64,000 nt of DNA from Cellulomonas wangleii (GTDB taxonomy: Bacteria; Actinomycetota; Actinomycetes; Actinomycetales; Cellulomonadaceae). Each line of letters begins with the position of its first letter. Position 1 is the first letter of the stretch. The notes beneath the pieces are model-generated. The model was not told the DNA's origin. It did not search any database and worked only from the letters and a program-made list of their open reading frames with translations. Shown here in pieces: positions 38,019 to 46,215 of this stretch. Made by a program: the position numbers and the translations under genes. The DNA lies in the NCBI RefSeq assembly GCF_018388445.1, contig NZ_CP074405.1:1860001-1924000 (forward strand), given 5' to 3'.

Positions 38019-39460
38019 ATCCCGGCCCCGGCGAGCCAGTCGTCGTCGCGCTCGTCGGTGCGCACCGGGGCGAGCCGGTCGAGCAGCGTCGGCCCGATCA
38101 TGCCCGCCGCCAGCGTCGAGCCGTCCGTCGGGTCGACCACGAGGAAGCCGCCCGTGCGGCGGTGCGTCGCGTAGTCGTCGAGCACGACCGGCTCGGCCAG
38201 CCGCAGGCGCGCCCGCCCGATGGCGTTGAGACCGAGCGCCGGGGGCGCCGCCTGCGTCGAGGTGTCCGTCGCGTCGATGGTGTGGCTGGTGTCCACCGGG
38301 TCCCACCGCTCGACCGTGAGCGTGTCGACGTCGAGCCGGGCGTCGACCTCGCGCAGCAGCGCCCGCACCGTGCGGGTGCCGACGCGGACCAGCACCCGGG
38401 AACCGGGCACCGAGCGGCGCTCGGTCAGCCAGCACACGGTGCCGACGAGGTCCTGGCCGACGGTGACCTGCTCGGCGGCGGGGACCAGCACGTCGCCCCG
38501 CGCCACGTCCAGGTCGTCGGCGAGCCGCACGGTCACCGACCGCGGGGCGTCGGCGGCCTGCAGCGGGCCGTCGAACGTGTCGATGGCGACCACGCGGCTG
38601 GTGCGCCCCGACGGCAGCACGCGCACCTCGTCACCGACGTGCACGACGCCGGAGGCGACCCGGCCGGCGTACCCCCGGTAGTCGGGGTGCTCGGGCGTCC
38701 GGGGACGGATGACGTACTGCACGGGCAGGCGCAGCGGCTCACCGCCCGCGTCCCGTGCCACGGGCACCTGCTCCAGCAGCTCGAGCAGCGTCGGGCCGTC
38801 GTACCAGTCGGTGCGCGCGGACCGGGTCACGACGTTGTCGCCCTCGAGGGCGGACAGCGGCACGGCGTGCACGGTCGGCAGGCCGAGGACCCGCGCGTGC
38901 TCGGCGAACCGTGCGGCGATGGTGCGGAACGTCGCCTCGTCGAACCCGACGAGGTCCATCTTGTTGACCGCCAGCACCACGTGCGGCACGCCGAGCAGCG
39001 CCGTCAGAGCCGCGTGCCGCCGCGTCTGCTCGAGCACACCCTTGCGGGCGTCGACGAGCACGATCGCGAGCTCCGCGGTCGACGCGCCGGTCACCATGTT
39101 GCGGGTGTACTGGACGTGGCCGGGCGTGTCGGCCAGCACGAACGCCCGGCGCGCGGTCGAGAAGTACCGGTAGGCCACGTCGATCGTGATGCCCTGCTCC
39201 CGCTCGGCCCGCAGGCCGTCGGTGAGCAGCGCCAGGTCCACGGCCGCGCCCTCGCCGCCCCGGGCGGCCGTCGCCCGCTCGACGGCGGACAGCTGGTCGG
39301 CCAGGACGGACTTGGTGTCGTACAGCAGACGGCCGATGAGGGTGCTCTTGCCGTCGTCGACGGAACCGGCCGTGGCCAGCCGCAGCAGGTCGCGCCGCGC
39401 GTGGACGTCGGCGGTGGGGGTCGGTCGGGTCCGGGGGAGACCCGGTGCGTGCGTGCCCAT
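38015..39460 (-). CDS. cysN: Sulfate adenylyltransferase subunit 1 (GTPase)
   Basis: 481 residues, the GTPase subunit that drives APS synthesis by CysD. EF-Tu-like G motifs are GSVDDGKSTLIGRLLYD (P-loop), LADTPGHVQYTRNM (switch II) and VNKMDLVGF. Two beta-barrel domains follow. No APS-kinase (CysC) domain is fused, which agrees with an operon that reduces APS directly. ATG 39460 shares one base with the cysD stop (TGATG), and its stop overlaps cysG. Confidence 0.96.
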   Translation of the reverse strand: MGTHAPGLPRTRPTPTADVHARRDLLRLATAGSVDDGKSTLIGRLLYDTKSVLADQLSAVERATAARGGEGAAVDLALLTDGLRAEREQGITIDVAYRYFSTARRAFVLADTPGHVQYTRNMVTGASTAELAIVLVDARKGVLEQTRRHAALTALLGVPHVVLAVNKMDLVGFDEATFRTIAARFAEHARVLGLPTVHAVPLSALEGDNVVTRSARTDWYDGPTLLELLEQVPVARDAGGEPLRLPVQYVIRPRTPEHPDYRGYAGRVASGVVHVGDEVRVLPSGRTSRVVAIDTFDGPLQAADAPRSVTVRLADDLDVARGDVLVPAAEQVTVGQDLVGTVCWLTERRSVPGSRVLVRVGTRTVRALLREVDARLDVDTLTVERWDPVDTSHTIDATDTSTQAAPPALGLNAIGRARLRLAEPVVLDDYATHRRTGGFLVVDPTDGSTLAAGMIGPTLLDRLAPVRTDERDDDWLAGAGI

Positions 39461-40404
39461 CAGAAGTACCCCTCGCGCTTGCGGTCCTCCATGGCGGCCT
39501 CGGAGGCCCGGTCGTCCGCGCGCGTGGCGCCGCGCTCGGTCAGGCGGCTGGCGGCGACCTCCGCGATGACGTCCGCGACGTCGGCGGCCACGGAGTCGAC
39601 GGCCCCCGTGCAGCTCATGTCGCCCACCGTGCGGTACCGCACCCGGCGCCGCTCGACGGTCTCGTCGGGTCGCGGACCGCCCCAGGTGCCCGCCGTCAGC
39701 CACATGCCGTCGCGGGCGAACACGTCGCGGTCGTGGCTGAAGTAGATGCTCGGCAGCTCGATGCCCTCGCGCTCCACGTACCGCCACACGTCGAGCTCGG
39801 TCCAGTTCGACAGCGGGAACACGCGCACGTGCTCACCGGGCCGGTGCCGGCCGTTGTACAGGTCCCACAGCTCGGGTCGCTGACGGCGGGGGTCCCACTG
39901 CCCGAACTCGTCCCGCAGGGAGAACATGCGCTCCTTGGCGCGGGCCTTCTCCTCGTCGCGCCGACCGCCGCCGAAGACGGCGTCGAACCGGTGCGCCGTG
40001 ATCGCGTCGAGCAGCGGCACGGTCTGCAGCGGGTTGCGTGACCCGCCGGGGCGCTCGGTCACGCGACCGTCGTCGATGGCCTGCTGCACGCTCGCCACGA
40101 CGAGCCGGAGCCCCAGCGCGGCGACGACGCGGTCGCGGTAGGCGATGACCTCGGGGAAGTTGTGGCCCGTGTCGACGTGCATGACCGGGAACGGCACCGG
40201 CGCCGGCCAGAACGCCTTGCGCGCCAGGTGCAGCATGACGATCGAGTCCTTGCCGCCGGAGAACAGCAGCACGGGCCGCTCGAACTCGCCGGCGACCTCG
40301 CGCATCACGTGGACGCCCTCGGACTCCAGGGCGTCGAGCTGGGTCGGCGTGCTCGGGCCGGCCGCCGCGGCGGCCGGGGTGTCGGTGGGGAAGGTCGTCG
40401 TCAT
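39460..40404 (-). CDS. cysD: Sulfate adenylyltransferase subunit 2
   Basis: 314 residues of the PAPS-reductase/ATP-sulfurylase alpha-hydrolase fold: PVLLFSGGKDSIVMLHLARK (PP-loop), VMHVDTGHNFPEVI, FGGGRRDEEKARAKER and the C-terminal RYRTVGDMSCTGAV and DRKREGYF tail. It makes APS and pyrophosphate from ATP and sulfate with CysN. ATG 40404 overlaps the cysH stop by 4 bp. An Ala/Thr-rich stretch of about 20 residues precedes the core. Confidence 0.97.
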   Translation of the reverse strand: MTTTFPTDTPAAAAAGPSTPTQLDALESEGVHVMREVAGEFERPVLLFSGGKDSIVMLHLARKAFWPAPVPFPVMHVDTGHNFPEVIAYRDRVVAALGLRLVVASVQQAIDDGRVTERPGGSRNPLQTVPLLDAITAHRFDAVFGGGRRDEEKARAKERMFSLRDEFGQWDPRRQRPELWDLYNGRHRPGEHVRVFPLSNWTELDVWRYVEREGIELPSIYFSHDRDVFARDGMWLTAGTWGGPRPDETVERRRVRYRTVGDMSCTGAVDSVAADVADVIAEVAASRLTERGATRADDRASEAAMEDRKREGYF

Positions 40405-41120
40405 GTGTGCAGCCCGCATTCCGTCTTGTTCGTGCCTGCCCAGCGGCCTGCGCGGGGGTCCTCGCCCGGGGCGACCGCCCGCGTGCACGGCGCGCAGCCG
40501 ATCGAGGTGTACCCGAGCTCGCGCAGCGGGTTCAGCACCACGTGGTGCTCGGCGACGTACGCCGCCACGTCGTCCTGCGACCAGGCCGCCAGGGGGTTGA
40601 GCTTCACCTTGCCGCGGCGGGCGTCCCAGCCGACGACCGCGATGTCCGTGCGGGTCGGGGCGTCCTCGCGACGCATGCCGGTGACCCACGCCGTGTACGG
40701 CGCGAGAGCCCGCTCGAGGGGCTCGACCTTGCGCAGCGCGCAGCACAGGTTCGGGTCCCGGTCGTGCAGCCGGGGGCCGTGCTCGGCGTCCTGCTCCGCG
40801 ACCGTGCGCAGCGGCAGGACCGTGCGCAGGCTCACGTCGGTGAAGTCCGCGTAGTAGTCGCGCGTGCCGATGGTCTCCGCGAAGTGGTACCCGGTGTCGA
40901 GGAAGACGACGTCGATGCCGGGCGCGGCGGCGGCGGCGAGGTGGACGAGCACCTCGTCACCCATCGACGAGGCCACGACGAGGTCGCCGCCGAACTCCGC
41001 GCGCGCCCAGCGCAGCACGTCCGCGGGGTGCGACCCCTCGAGGTCCCGGCCCGCCTGCTCGGCCAGGGCACGCAGCGCGTCGGGCGACAGGTCGGCCGCC
41101 CGGTGCGTCGCGGTGCTCAC
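40401..41120 (-). CDS. cysH: Phosphoadenylyl/adenylyl-sulfate reductase, APS-type
   Basis: 239 residues. The Cys motifs NLCCALRKVEP and SIGCAPCTRAV bind a [4Fe-4S] cluster and mark the APS-reducing class (PAPS reductases lack them). The C-terminal NKTECGLHT carries the catalytic Cys that takes sulfite as a thiosulfonate, with thioredoxin as reductant. GTG 41120 overlaps the stop of the small Zn-ribbon gene. With CysDN upstream in the pathway and no CysC, the route is sulfate to APS to sulfite. Confidence 0.95.
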   Translation of the reverse strand: MSTATHRAADLSPDALRALAEQAGRDLEGSHPADVLRWARAEFGGDLVVASSMGDEVLVHLAAAAAPGIDVVFLDTGYHFAETIGTRDYYADFTDVSLRTVLPLRTVAEQDAEHGPRLHDRDPNLCCALRKVEPLERALAPYTAWVTGMRREDAPTRTDIAVVGWDARRGKVKLNPLAAWSQDDVAAYVAEHHVVLNPLRELGYTSIGCAPCTRAVAPGEDPRAGRWAGTNKTECGLHT

Positions 41121-41278
41121 GACACGCCCACGAGTCCGACGAACCGCAGCGCGAACGCCCGGGCGCACGTGCGGCACTCCCACTGGCCGTGCGTCTGCCC
41201 GGCCGGCCAGAGGTCCTCGCTCGCGCAGAACGGGCAGTAGTACGGCACCGCTCGCTGCCCGCTGGTCTGCTCGCTCAT
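41117..41278 (-). CDS. 53-residue zinc-ribbon-like protein of the sulfate operon
   Basis: A 53-codon frame from ATG 41278, locked between sir and cysH by 4-bp overlaps at both ends (ATGA and GTGA). Two Cys pairs, YYCPFCASEDL and WECRTCARAF, 17 residues apart, look like a rubredoxin-type zinc ribbon. Streptomyces sulfate operons also have a small uncharacterised gene in this place as far as I recall. It may bind Zn or Fe, or carry electrons or sulfur for Sir or CysH; that is inference. Confidence 0.82.
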   Translation of the reverse strand: MSEQTSGQRAVPYYCPFCASEDLWPAGQTHGQWECRTCARAFALRFVGLVGVS

Positions 41279-42945
41279 CGCAGGTCCTCCTCGGCGGCAC
41301 GGTGCACCCACTGCGCGAACAGCTCACCGGGCGTGCGCTGCTCGTCGAACCGGCGGGTCACGCGCTCGACGTAGTCGGGCAGCTCGGAGGCCGGGACGCG
41401 CAGCCCGCGCAGGGTGGTCCCGAGCCCGCTGGTCAGGCCGAGGCCGCCCCCGAGGTGCACCTGGTAGCCCTCCTCGCCGCCGGCCAGCGCGCCCTTGAGG
41501 CCGATGTCCGCGGTCTGGATGCGCGCGCAGGAGTTGGGGCAGCCGTTGACGTTGATGGTGATCGGCTGGTCGAACGTCGGCAGGCGCTCCTCGAGCTCGC
41601 CGACCAGGGCCGCGGCGCGCGCCTTGGTCTCGACGATCGCCAGCTTGCAGAACTCGATGCCGGTGCAGGCGATCGTGCCCCGCCGGAACGTCGAGGCGCC
41701 GCGGACCCGCAGGCCCAGCGACTCCAGCCCGTCCACCAGGGCGTCGACGCGCTGCGGCTCGACGTCGAGCACGACGAGCTTCTGCTCGGTGGTCAGCTGC
41801 ACCCGCTCGGAACCGGCCTCCTCGACCAGGTCGGCGAGCGCCGTGAGCACCGGCCCGGAGACGCGCCCGACCGTGGGGGCGGCCCCCACGTAGAACCGGC
41901 CGTCCTTCTGCGGGTGCACGCCGACGTGGTCGCGGTTGCCGGTGGGCGGCGGCGGGGGAGGCGGGCCGTCGGGCAGCGCGTACCCCAGGTACTCGGTCTG
42001 CAGGACCTGGCGGAACACCTCCGGTCCCCAGTCGGCGAGCAGGAACTTCAGGCGTGCGCGGGTCCGCAGGCGGCGGTAGCCGTAGTCACGGAAGATGCCC
42101 ACGACGCCGCACCACACCTCGGGCACGCGCTCGAGGGTGACGAACGCACCGAGCCGCTTGCCCAGCATGGGGTTGGTCGACAGGGCCCCGCCGACCCACA
42201 GGTCGAAACCAGGGCCCAGCTCGGGGTGCACGACGCCGACGAAGGCGACGTCGTTGATCTCGTGCGCGACGTCCTGGTGGGGGGATCCGCTGATCGCGGT
42301 CTTGAACTTGCGCGGCAGGTTGGAGTAGGCCGGGTCGCCGATGTACCGCTCGCGGATCGCCCGGACAGCGGGGGTGCCGTCGATGATCTCGTCGGCCGCG
42401 ACGCCGGCGACCGGCGAGCCCAGGATGACCCGCGGCACGTCGCCGCACGCCTCCTGGGTCGTCAGGCCGACGGACTCGAGCCGGCGCCAGATCTCCGGGA
42501 CGTCCTCGATGCGGATCCAGTGCAGCTGGACGTTCTGGCGGTCGGTGATGTCCGCCGTCCCGCGGCCGAACTCCTGCGAGATGCCGGCGACGGTGCGCAG
42601 CTGGCGCAGGTCGAGCGAGCCGCCGTCGCACCGCACGCGGAGCATGAAGTACTCGTCCTCGAGCTCGTGCGGCTCGAGCGTGGCGGTGCGCCCGCCGTCG
42701 ATGCCGGGCCGGCGCTGCGTGTACAGCCCCCACCAGCGCATGCGGCCACGCAGGTCGTCACCGGGGATGGAGGCGAAGCCCTCGCGGGCGTAGACGGTCT
42801 CGATCCGGTGCCGGACGTTGAGGCCGTCGTCCTGCTGCTTGAGGGCCTCGTTGGCGTTGAGCGGGTCGCGCTGGTCGAAGCCCCACTGGCCCTCGGGGCG
42901 CTTGGGCGGCGGGGCGAGCGGGGTGCGGGACGTGGTCTGCGCCAT
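41275..42945 (-). CDS. sir: Ferredoxin-type assimilatory sulfite reductase (siroheme, [4Fe-4S])
   Basis: 556 residues. The cluster/siroheme cysteines lie in TIACTGIEFCKLAIVETK and VNGCPNSCARIQ (pattern CX5C...CX3C), with the two nitrite/sulfite-reductase repeats around them. Tyr75 (WWGLYTQRRPG) and Cys167 (EACGDVPR) correspond to the covalent Tyr69-Cys161 pair of M. tuberculosis NirA, a sulfite reductase. It reduces sulfite to sulfide with six ferredoxin electrons. ATG 42945 has GGAGGTGG 7-14 nt upstream. It leads the operon and is preceded by the polycysteine leader; its ribosome site lies within reach of the alternative leader structures. Confidence 0.95.
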   Translation of the reverse strand: MAQTTSRTPLAPPPKRPEGQWGFDQRDPLNANEALKQQDDGLNVRHRIETVYAREGFASIPGDDLRGRMRWWGLYTQRRPGIDGGRTATLEPHELEDEYFMLRVRCDGGSLDLRQLRTVAGISQEFGRGTADITDRQNVQLHWIRIEDVPEIWRRLESVGLTTQEACGDVPRVILGSPVAGVAADEIIDGTPAVRAIRERYIGDPAYSNLPRKFKTAISGSPHQDVAHEINDVAFVGVVHPELGPGFDLWVGGALSTNPMLGKRLGAFVTLERVPEVWCGVVGIFRDYGYRRLRTRARLKFLLADWGPEVFRQVLQTEYLGYALPDGPPPPPPPTGNRDHVGVHPQKDGRFYVGAAPTVGRVSGPVLTALADLVEEAGSERVQLTTEQKLVVLDVEPQRVDALVDGLESLGLRVRGASTFRRGTIACTGIEFCKLAIVETKARAAALVGELEERLPTFDQPITINVNGCPNSCARIQTADIGLKGALAGGEEGYQVHLGGGLGLTSGLGTTLRGLRVPASELPDYVERVTRRFDEQRTPGELFAQWVHRAAEEDLR

Positions 42946-42991
42946 GGGGCGCCACCTCCGGGGTGCTGGGGGGCGTGCTCACGCGTCCGCG

Positions 42992-43036
42992 CACGACGAA
43001 GGTCGTGGACGACGGGCGCGGACCACGCGCCCGTCG
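42992..43036 (-). promoter_or_regulatory. Leader RNA hairpins between the Cys leader peptide and sir
   Basis: Minus-strand hairpin 1 pairs 43036-43026 (CGACGGGCGCG) with 43020-43010 around loop TGGTC: 11 bp, perfect. Hairpin 2 pairs 43007-43002 with 42997-42992 (CACGAC/GTCGTG). Alternatives exclude hairpin 1: leader codons 24-26 (43066-43059, CGCGGACC) pair 8 bp with 43024-43017, and the freed 43032-43027 (GGGCGC) can pair with 42952-42947 between the sir ribosome site and its ATG. This is the layout of an attenuator. In the rest of the 357-bp gap I see only the leader peptide and the zapE promoter. Confidence 0.65.
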
Positions 43037-43052
43037 AGGGGAACGGGGCTGG

Positions 43053-43136
43053 TCAGCGGGTCCGCGGACAGCAGGCGCACGGGACCGCGGCGGCGCGACA
43101 GCACCGACACAGGCAGCAGGTCCCGGGGAGGTTCAC
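43053..43136 (-). CDS. Polycysteine leader peptide, cysteine-responsive attenuator of the sulfate operon
   Basis: A 27-codon minus-strand frame from GTG 43136 to TGA 43055-43053. Eight codons are Cys (positions 7, 8, 10, 12, 13, 20, 22, 23), and five are Arg; the rest are small residues. No ribosome site precedes the GTG, and a poor -10 (CACGCT) ends 7 nt upstream, so it is probably leaderless. Mycobacterial sulfur genes are controlled by such leaderless polycysteine frames, where ribosomes stall when Cys-tRNA is scarce. Here it lies 107 nt before sir. It is too Cys-rich to be chance in a proteome where Cys is rare. The peptide itself need have no function. Confidence 0.85.
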   Translation of the reverse strand: MNLPGTCCLCRCCRAAAVPCACCPRTR

Positions 43137-43287
43137 GTGGACGAGCGTGGCACGCGTGCGGGTGAATCGGGAGGGTGTGTCCGGATCCCGAGATGACTGC
43201 CCGGCATACGGACACCCGTCCAGGATGCCCGAGAGTGCGGGTCGCCCGCTCGTGCCGGACGCGCAGGCCGCCCCGTGTCGTGGGACG

Positions 43288-43293
43288 TATCGT
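43288..43293 (+). promoter_or_regulatory. -10 hexamer TATCGT of leaderless zapE
   Basis: TATCGT ends 8 nt before GTG 43302; no ribosome site. It favours 43302 over the in-frame start at 43275. Confidence 0.55.
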
Positions 43294-43301
43294 CGTCACC
43301 C

Positions 43302-44378
43302 GTGACCACCGCCGACCCCGTCGCGCCGCGCGCACGCCCGGACTCCCTGACGGCCCGTCACCCCCGGGTGCCCGCGTCGCGACTTCTCGCCGAGCTCGTG
43401 CCGCCGCGGCACTTCGCCCGCGAGTCCTTCGACACGTACGAGCCGGACGGGGCGCACCCGTCGCAGCGGGAGGCGCTCGACCGGCTGCGGGAGGTCGCGG
43501 GCGCGCTGAGCGGTCCCACGCGCAGCGGCGGGGCGTGGTGGCGGCGCCGCGCCGCCGCGCAGGCGCCGGCGGTGTACCTCGACGGCGGGTTCGGCGTCGG
43601 CAAGACCCACCTGCTCGCCTCGCTCGCGCACGCGGTGGGCACCGAGCGCACGTCGTACGGCACGTTCGTCGAGCTCACCCACCTCGTGGGGGCGCTGGGC
43701 TTCGCGGCGACCGTCGACGCGCTGGCCGCCAAGCGACTGGTCTGCATCGACGAGTTCGAGCTCGACGACCCGGGCGACACGGTGATGATGTCCCGCCTGC
43801 TGCGGGAGCTCACGGACCGCGGGGTCGCGATCGCCGCCACCTCCAACACGCTGCCCGAGTCGTTGGGCGAGGGGCGGTTCGCGGCGGAGGACTTCCTGCG
43901 CGAGATCCAGGCGCTGGCCGCCCGCTTCGAGGTGCTCCGGATCGACGGCGAGGACCACCGGCACCGCGCGGTCACGACGCACGCCGCCACCCTGTCCGCG
44001 CAGGACGTGCGCGCCGTCGTCACCGGCCGCCCGGGGGCCACGCTGGACGACCTGGACGCGCTGCTCGAGCACCTCGCGACCGTCCACCCCAGCCGCTACG
44101 GCGCGCTGCTGGACGGCATCGACCTCGTCGGGATCACCGGTGTGCACCAGGTGACGGCGCAGGACGTCGCGCTGCGCCTCGTGGTGCTCGTGGACCGGCT
44201 GTACGACCGCGACGTGCCGGTCGTGCTGGCCGCCGGGTCGGGGGCGGGCGCCACGGACGGCGCCGACCTGTTCACGCCGGACATGCTCGCGGGGGGGTAC
44301 CGCAAGAAGTACTACCGGGCGCTGTCCCGCCTCGGCGCGCTCGCGGGCGAGGGGGCGGCCCTGGTCGGGCGGGACTGA
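43302..44378 (+). CDS. zapE: Cell division protein ZapE (AFG1-like ATPase)
   Basis: 358 residues. P-loop YLDGGFGVGKTHLLASLAHA (about 93-110) and Walker B RLVCIDEFELDDPGD (about 145-158) with the AFG1/ZapE-specific DEFE; AATSNTLPESLGEGRFAAED is the sensor-1 region and FTPDMLAGGYRKKYYRALSR closes the protein. In E. coli ZapE interacts with the division ring; mitochondrial relatives act in protein quality control. The actinobacterial role is not established. GTG 43302 fits the leaderless promoter. It is monocistronic and ends at a hairpin facing treZ. Confidence 0.93.
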   Translation: MTTADPVAPRARPDSLTARHPRVPASRLLAELVPPRHFARESFDTYEPDGAHPSQREALDRLREVAGALSGPTRSGGAWWRRRAAAQAPAVYLDGGFGVGKTHLLASLAHAVGTERTSYGTFVELTHLVGALGFAATVDALAAKRLVCIDEFELDDPGDTVMMSRLLRELTDRGVAIAATSNTLPESLGEGRFAAEDFLREIQALAARFEVLRIDGEDHRHRAVTTHAATLSAQDVRAVVTGRPGATLDDLDALLEHLATVHPSRYGALLDGIDLVGITGVHQVTAQDVALRLVVLVDRLYDRDVPVVLAAGSGAGATDGADLFTPDMLAGGYRKKYYRALSRLGALAGEGAALVGRD

Positions 44379-44380
44379 CC

Positions 44381-44412
44381 GCCGCGGCACCCGGCGCGCC
44401 GGACGCCGCGGC
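44381..44412. terminator. Bidirectional hairpin between zapE and treZ
   Basis: GCCGCGGC occurs at 44381-44388 and 44405-44412 (the element is self-complementary), enclosing another palindrome CCGGCGCGCCGG (44391-44402). A compound GC-rich hairpin can form on either transcript. Confidence 0.5.
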
Positions 44413-44414
44413 CG

Positions 44415-46214
44415 TCAGACCAGCACGACGACCGCGCGCGCGGGCACGTCCACGACCAGCGGCTCACCGGCGGCGTGCGGTGCGTGCACCGCACCGCCGT
44501 CCCAGGCGGCGACGACGCGCAGGGGGTGCGACGCCGCGACGGGCACCGCCACGGGCACGTGGGCGAGGTTCACGACGACGCGCGCGTCACCCCGGTGCAG
44601 CACCAGGGCGCCCTGCCAGCCGGGGGCGTCCGTGGGCGACGGCGGGTCGAGCACGTCGAGCGACGTCCGGTGGCGGTCGCCCGACGCGAGGTCCGGGACC
44701 GACCGGCGCAGCGCGACGAGCACGCGGTACCACTCGAGCAGCCGCGCATGGTCCGGCTGCTCCGGCTCGGACCAGTCCAGCACGCTCGCCGTGAACGTCG
44801 CCGGGTCCTGCGGGTCCGGGACGTCGACGGGGCCGCCGTACAGGTCGACCCAGCCGTGCCCGCCGAACTCCCGCGCGCGGCCCTCGCGGACGGACTCGGC
44901 CAGGTCGGGCTCGGGGTGGTCCGTGAAGAACAGCCACGGCGTGCGGGCCCCCCACTCCTCGCCCATGAACAGCATCGGCGTGAAGGGCGAGAGCAGGACC
45001 AGCGCGGCCTGGGCCGCCAGACCGCCGGCGTCGAGGCGCGCGGACGGGCGGTCCCCGAGCGCACGGTTGCCCACCTGGTCGTGGTCCGACGTGAAGGCGA
45101 CGAAGCGGTGCCCGTCGACGTCGTCGGGGACCGGGGAGCCCCACGGCTCGCCGCGGAACGTCGACATGCCTCCGTCGTGGACGAACACCCGGGTCAGGGC
45201 CGTGCGCAGCGTCTCGGGGGAGCCGAAGTCCACGTAGTAGCCGTGCCGCTCGCCCGTCACCAGCGCGTGCACGGCGTGGTGCACGTCGTCGGCCCACTGG
45301 GCCGTCATGCCCCAGCCGCCGTCCTGCGTCGTGTCCAGCGTCACGACGTCGTTCAGGTCGGACTCGGCGACCAGCCCGATCGGCCGTCCCAGCTGCTCCG
45401 CCAGCTCCGCGACCTCGTCGGAGAGCTGCGCGAGCAGGTGCCGGGGGGAGTCGTCGCGCAGCGCGTGGACCGCGTCCAGGCGGAACGCGTCCACGTGGAA
45501 GTCACGCGCCCAGCGCAGCACCGAGTCGCAGATCCACCGGCGGACGTGCACCGCCCCGGGACCGTCCAGGTTGATCGCCTGGCCCCACGGCGTGTGGTGG
45601 GCGTCGGTGAAGTACGGGCCCAGCTCGTGCAGGTAGTTGCCCGACGGGCCGAGGTGGTTGTGCACGACGTCCAGGCAGACCGCCAGCCCGTGGGCGTGGG
45701 CCGCGTCGACGAACTCCTGCAGGGCCTGCGGCCCGCCGTACGGCTCGTGGACCGCGTACAGCGCGACGCCGTCGTACCCCCAGCCGTGCCGGCCGTTGAA
45801 GGCCGCCACGGGCATGAGCTCGACGACGTCCACGCCCAGCTCGACGAGGTGCTCCAGGCGCTCCGTGGCGGCGGCGAGCGTGCCCTGCGGCGTGAACGTG
45901 CCCACGTGCAGCTCGTACGTCACCGCCCCGCGCACGTCCACGCCGCTCCACCCGGCGTCGGCCCAGGCGAAGCGGTCGGCGTCGAAGACGCGCGCGGCGC
46001 CGTGCACACCGTGGGGCAGCCAGGCCGCCCGCGGATCGGGACGCGGGTCGCCGCCGTCGAGCGAGAACGCGTAGTCGGTGCCGTGGGGCAGCTCGACCCC
46101 GGCGGCCCACCAGCCGTCGTCCTCGGCGTGCAGGGGCAGGCGGCGGTCCACGTCCGGCAGCACGAGCTCGACGCGGCCGACGAAGGGCGCCCACAGGCGC
46201 GGTTCCAGCGGCAC
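44415..46214 (-). CDS. treZ: Malto-oligosyltrehalose trehalohydrolase
   Basis: A 599-residue GH13 enzyme that releases trehalose from maltooligosyltrehalose made by TreY. It has a short CBM48-like N-domain (1-95) and a barrel with YELHVGTFTPQGTLAAATER, LMPVAAFNGRHGWGYDGV, DAFRLDAVHAL (nucleophile Asp), VAESDLND (acid/base Glu) and FTSDHDQVGNRA (His-Asp). GTG 46214 begins 1 nt after the treY stop region, and no separate promoter is seen. Last gene of the glgX-treY-treZ operon. Confidence 0.96.
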   Translation of the reverse strand: MPLEPRLWAPFVGRVELVLPDVDRRLPLHAEDDGWWAAGVELPHGTDYAFSLDGGDPRPDPRAAWLPHGVHGAARVFDADRFAWADAGWSGVDVRGAVTYELHVGTFTPQGTLAAATERLEHLVELGVDVVELMPVAAFNGRHGWGYDGVALYAVHEPYGGPQALQEFVDAAHAHGLAVCLDVVHNHLGPSGNYLHELGPYFTDAHHTPWGQAINLDGPGAVHVRRWICDSVLRWARDFHVDAFRLDAVHALRDDSPRHLLAQLSDEVAELAEQLGRPIGLVAESDLNDVVTLDTTQDGGWGMTAQWADDVHHAVHALVTGERHGYYVDFGSPETLRTALTRVFVHDGGMSTFRGEPWGSPVPDDVDGHRFVAFTSDHDQVGNRALGDRPSARLDAGGLAAQAALVLLSPFTPMLFMGEEWGARTPWLFFTDHPEPDLAESVREGRAREFGGHGWVDLYGGPVDVPDPQDPATFTASVLDWSEPEQPDHARLLEWYRVLVALRRSVPDLASGDRHRTSLDVLDPPSPTDAPGWQGALVLHRGDARVVVNLAHVPVAVPVAASHPLRVVAAWDGGAVHAPHAAGEPLVVDVPARAVVVLV

Positions 46215-46215
46215 G

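Noticed and set aside
43037..43287. Possible riboswitch or second leader peptide between the Cys leader and zapE
   Set aside because: Apart from the leader frame and the zapE -10, I found no conserved riboswitch core, and other short frames lack Cys bias or ribosome sites.
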